Made by a program: the position numbers and the translations under genes | NCBI GenBank assembly: GCA_934692905.1 | Contig: CAKUUM010000039.1 | Location: forward strand, 1 to 24,579 | Source: an uncultured Bacteroidales bacterium | GTDB taxonomy: Bacteria; Bacteroidota; Bacteroidia; Bacteroidales; Paludibacteraceae | DNA length: 24,579 nucleotides | Direction of reading: 5' to 3' | The notes under the pieces: model-generated | Told to the model about the DNA's origin: nothing | Databases searched by the model: none | Seen by the model: only the letters and a program-made list of their open reading frames with translations | Part shown: piece after piece, positions 24,368 through 24,579 of the stretch | Layout: every line of letters begins with the position of its first letter | Position numbering within the stretch: the stretch's first letter is position 1

Positions 24368-24492
24368 GTTGTATAGGAATGTATCAATTGCAAAATTTGA
24401 AGGATATACACAACGCCGATGACGCTCATGTTTGCCGCGCTGAAAGTTGTATAGGAATGTATCAATTGCAAAATTTGAAGGATATACACAAC
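24368..24492. CRISPR. Type II-C CRISPR array: two 47-bp repeats, one 31-bp spacer
   Basis: Repeats at 24368-24414 and 24446-24492 are identical over 47 bp, begin GTTGTATAGG and end ATACACAAC on the plus strand; 47 bp is usual for type II-C in Bacteroidota. The spacer is 24415-24445. Two A's precede each copy, so the exact repeat border may shift. No further repeat occurs before the window end, 87 bp on. Read on the minus strand the repeat starts GTTGTG and carries TTCAAATT at positions 14-21, which agrees with what I recall of other Bacteroidetes II-C repeats in crRNA direction. Read on the plus strand, TTG-N20-AAAATTTG inside each repeat is one base from a consensus promoter. The crRNA strand is therefore left open. 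Confidence 0.95.
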
Positions 24493-24519
24493 TACGGACG
24501 ACTAACGAACTATGTCAAA
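24487..24519 (-). promoter_or_regulatory. Possible minus-strand promoter of the array
   Basis: Minus strand: TTTG (24519-24516) within a T-run, 21 nt, then TAGTTGTG (24494-24487), one base off TAnnTTTG. The -7 box spans the border of flank and repeat. Transcription would begin inside the right-hand repeat and run through spacer, left repeat, anti-repeat and terminator. Confidence 0.35.
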
Positions 24520-24531
24520 AAAATGCTTTTT

Positions 24532-24579
24532 ATGAGTAAAAAAGTGGTTTACCGCCTCGTCGGAAGTGTTCCGACACTC
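24532..24579 (+). CDS. Possible partial ORF at the right edge
   Basis: ATG at 24532 opens a frame of 16 codons to the window end (MSKKVVYRLVGSVPTL); another in-frame ATG is at 24523. Too short to identify. The same bases form two hairpins (GTGG TTTA CCGC at 24544-24555; GTCGGAA GTG TTCCGAC at 24559-24575), so it may instead be non-coding. Confidence 0.3.
   Translation, partial: MSKKVVYRLVGSVPTL

Overview
The window looks like chromosomal DNA of an uncultured-type Bacteroidales (Bacteroidota). Three things support this: a SusC/SusD glycan-uptake pair with lipoprotein glycosidases, near-absence of Shine-Dalgarno sequences, and repeated matches to the Bacteroidetes promoter consensus (TTTG or TTG, about 20 nt, then TAnnTTTG) in front of tRNA genes and operons on both strands. 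I cannot name the species.

Left third (1-9529, minus strand): a polysaccharide utilization locus read right to left: susC-like transporter, susD-like lipoprotein, a two-BIG2 lipoprotein that is probably a surface glycan-binding protein, a GH16 endo-glucanase with two BIG2 domains, a GH128-type glucanase with one BIG2 domain, and the first 24 codons of another exported protein cut by the window edge. GH16 plus GH128 points to beta-1,3-glucan (laminarin or similar) as substrate. A strong promoter match and operator-like repeats lie upstream of susC.

Middle (9696-18438): a lone UbiA-family prenyltransferase (minus strand), a tRNA-Met with its own promoter and terminator, then a compact five-gene plus-strand operon (NAGPA-domain secreted protein, AmpG-like MFS permease, phosphatidylserine synthase, secreted endonuclease I, PAP2 phosphatase) whose genes overlap or nearly touch. 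It reads as an envelope and membrane-lipid operon. A tRNA-Val with its own promoter and terminator follows.

Right part (18546-24579): a type II-C CRISPR-Cas locus: cas9 (1169 aa, all catalytic residues present), cas1 (ATGA overlap), a 236-bp structured gap, a 104-aa unrecognised small protein, cas2, a GC-rich hairpin island, a bidirectional terminator, an inverted degenerate repeat (anti-repeat), and an array of only two identical 47-bp repeats around one 31-bp spacer. Read on the minus strand, spacer, repeat, short loop, anti-repeat and terminator follow each other directly. This is the layout of a single-guide RNA encoded in one transcript and is the most interesting point in the window. 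crRNA direction is not settled by the sequence alone.

A window-wide oddity is the recurrence of short direct repeats with periods of about 11 or 21-22 bp in intergenic DNA, several of them directly before start codons.
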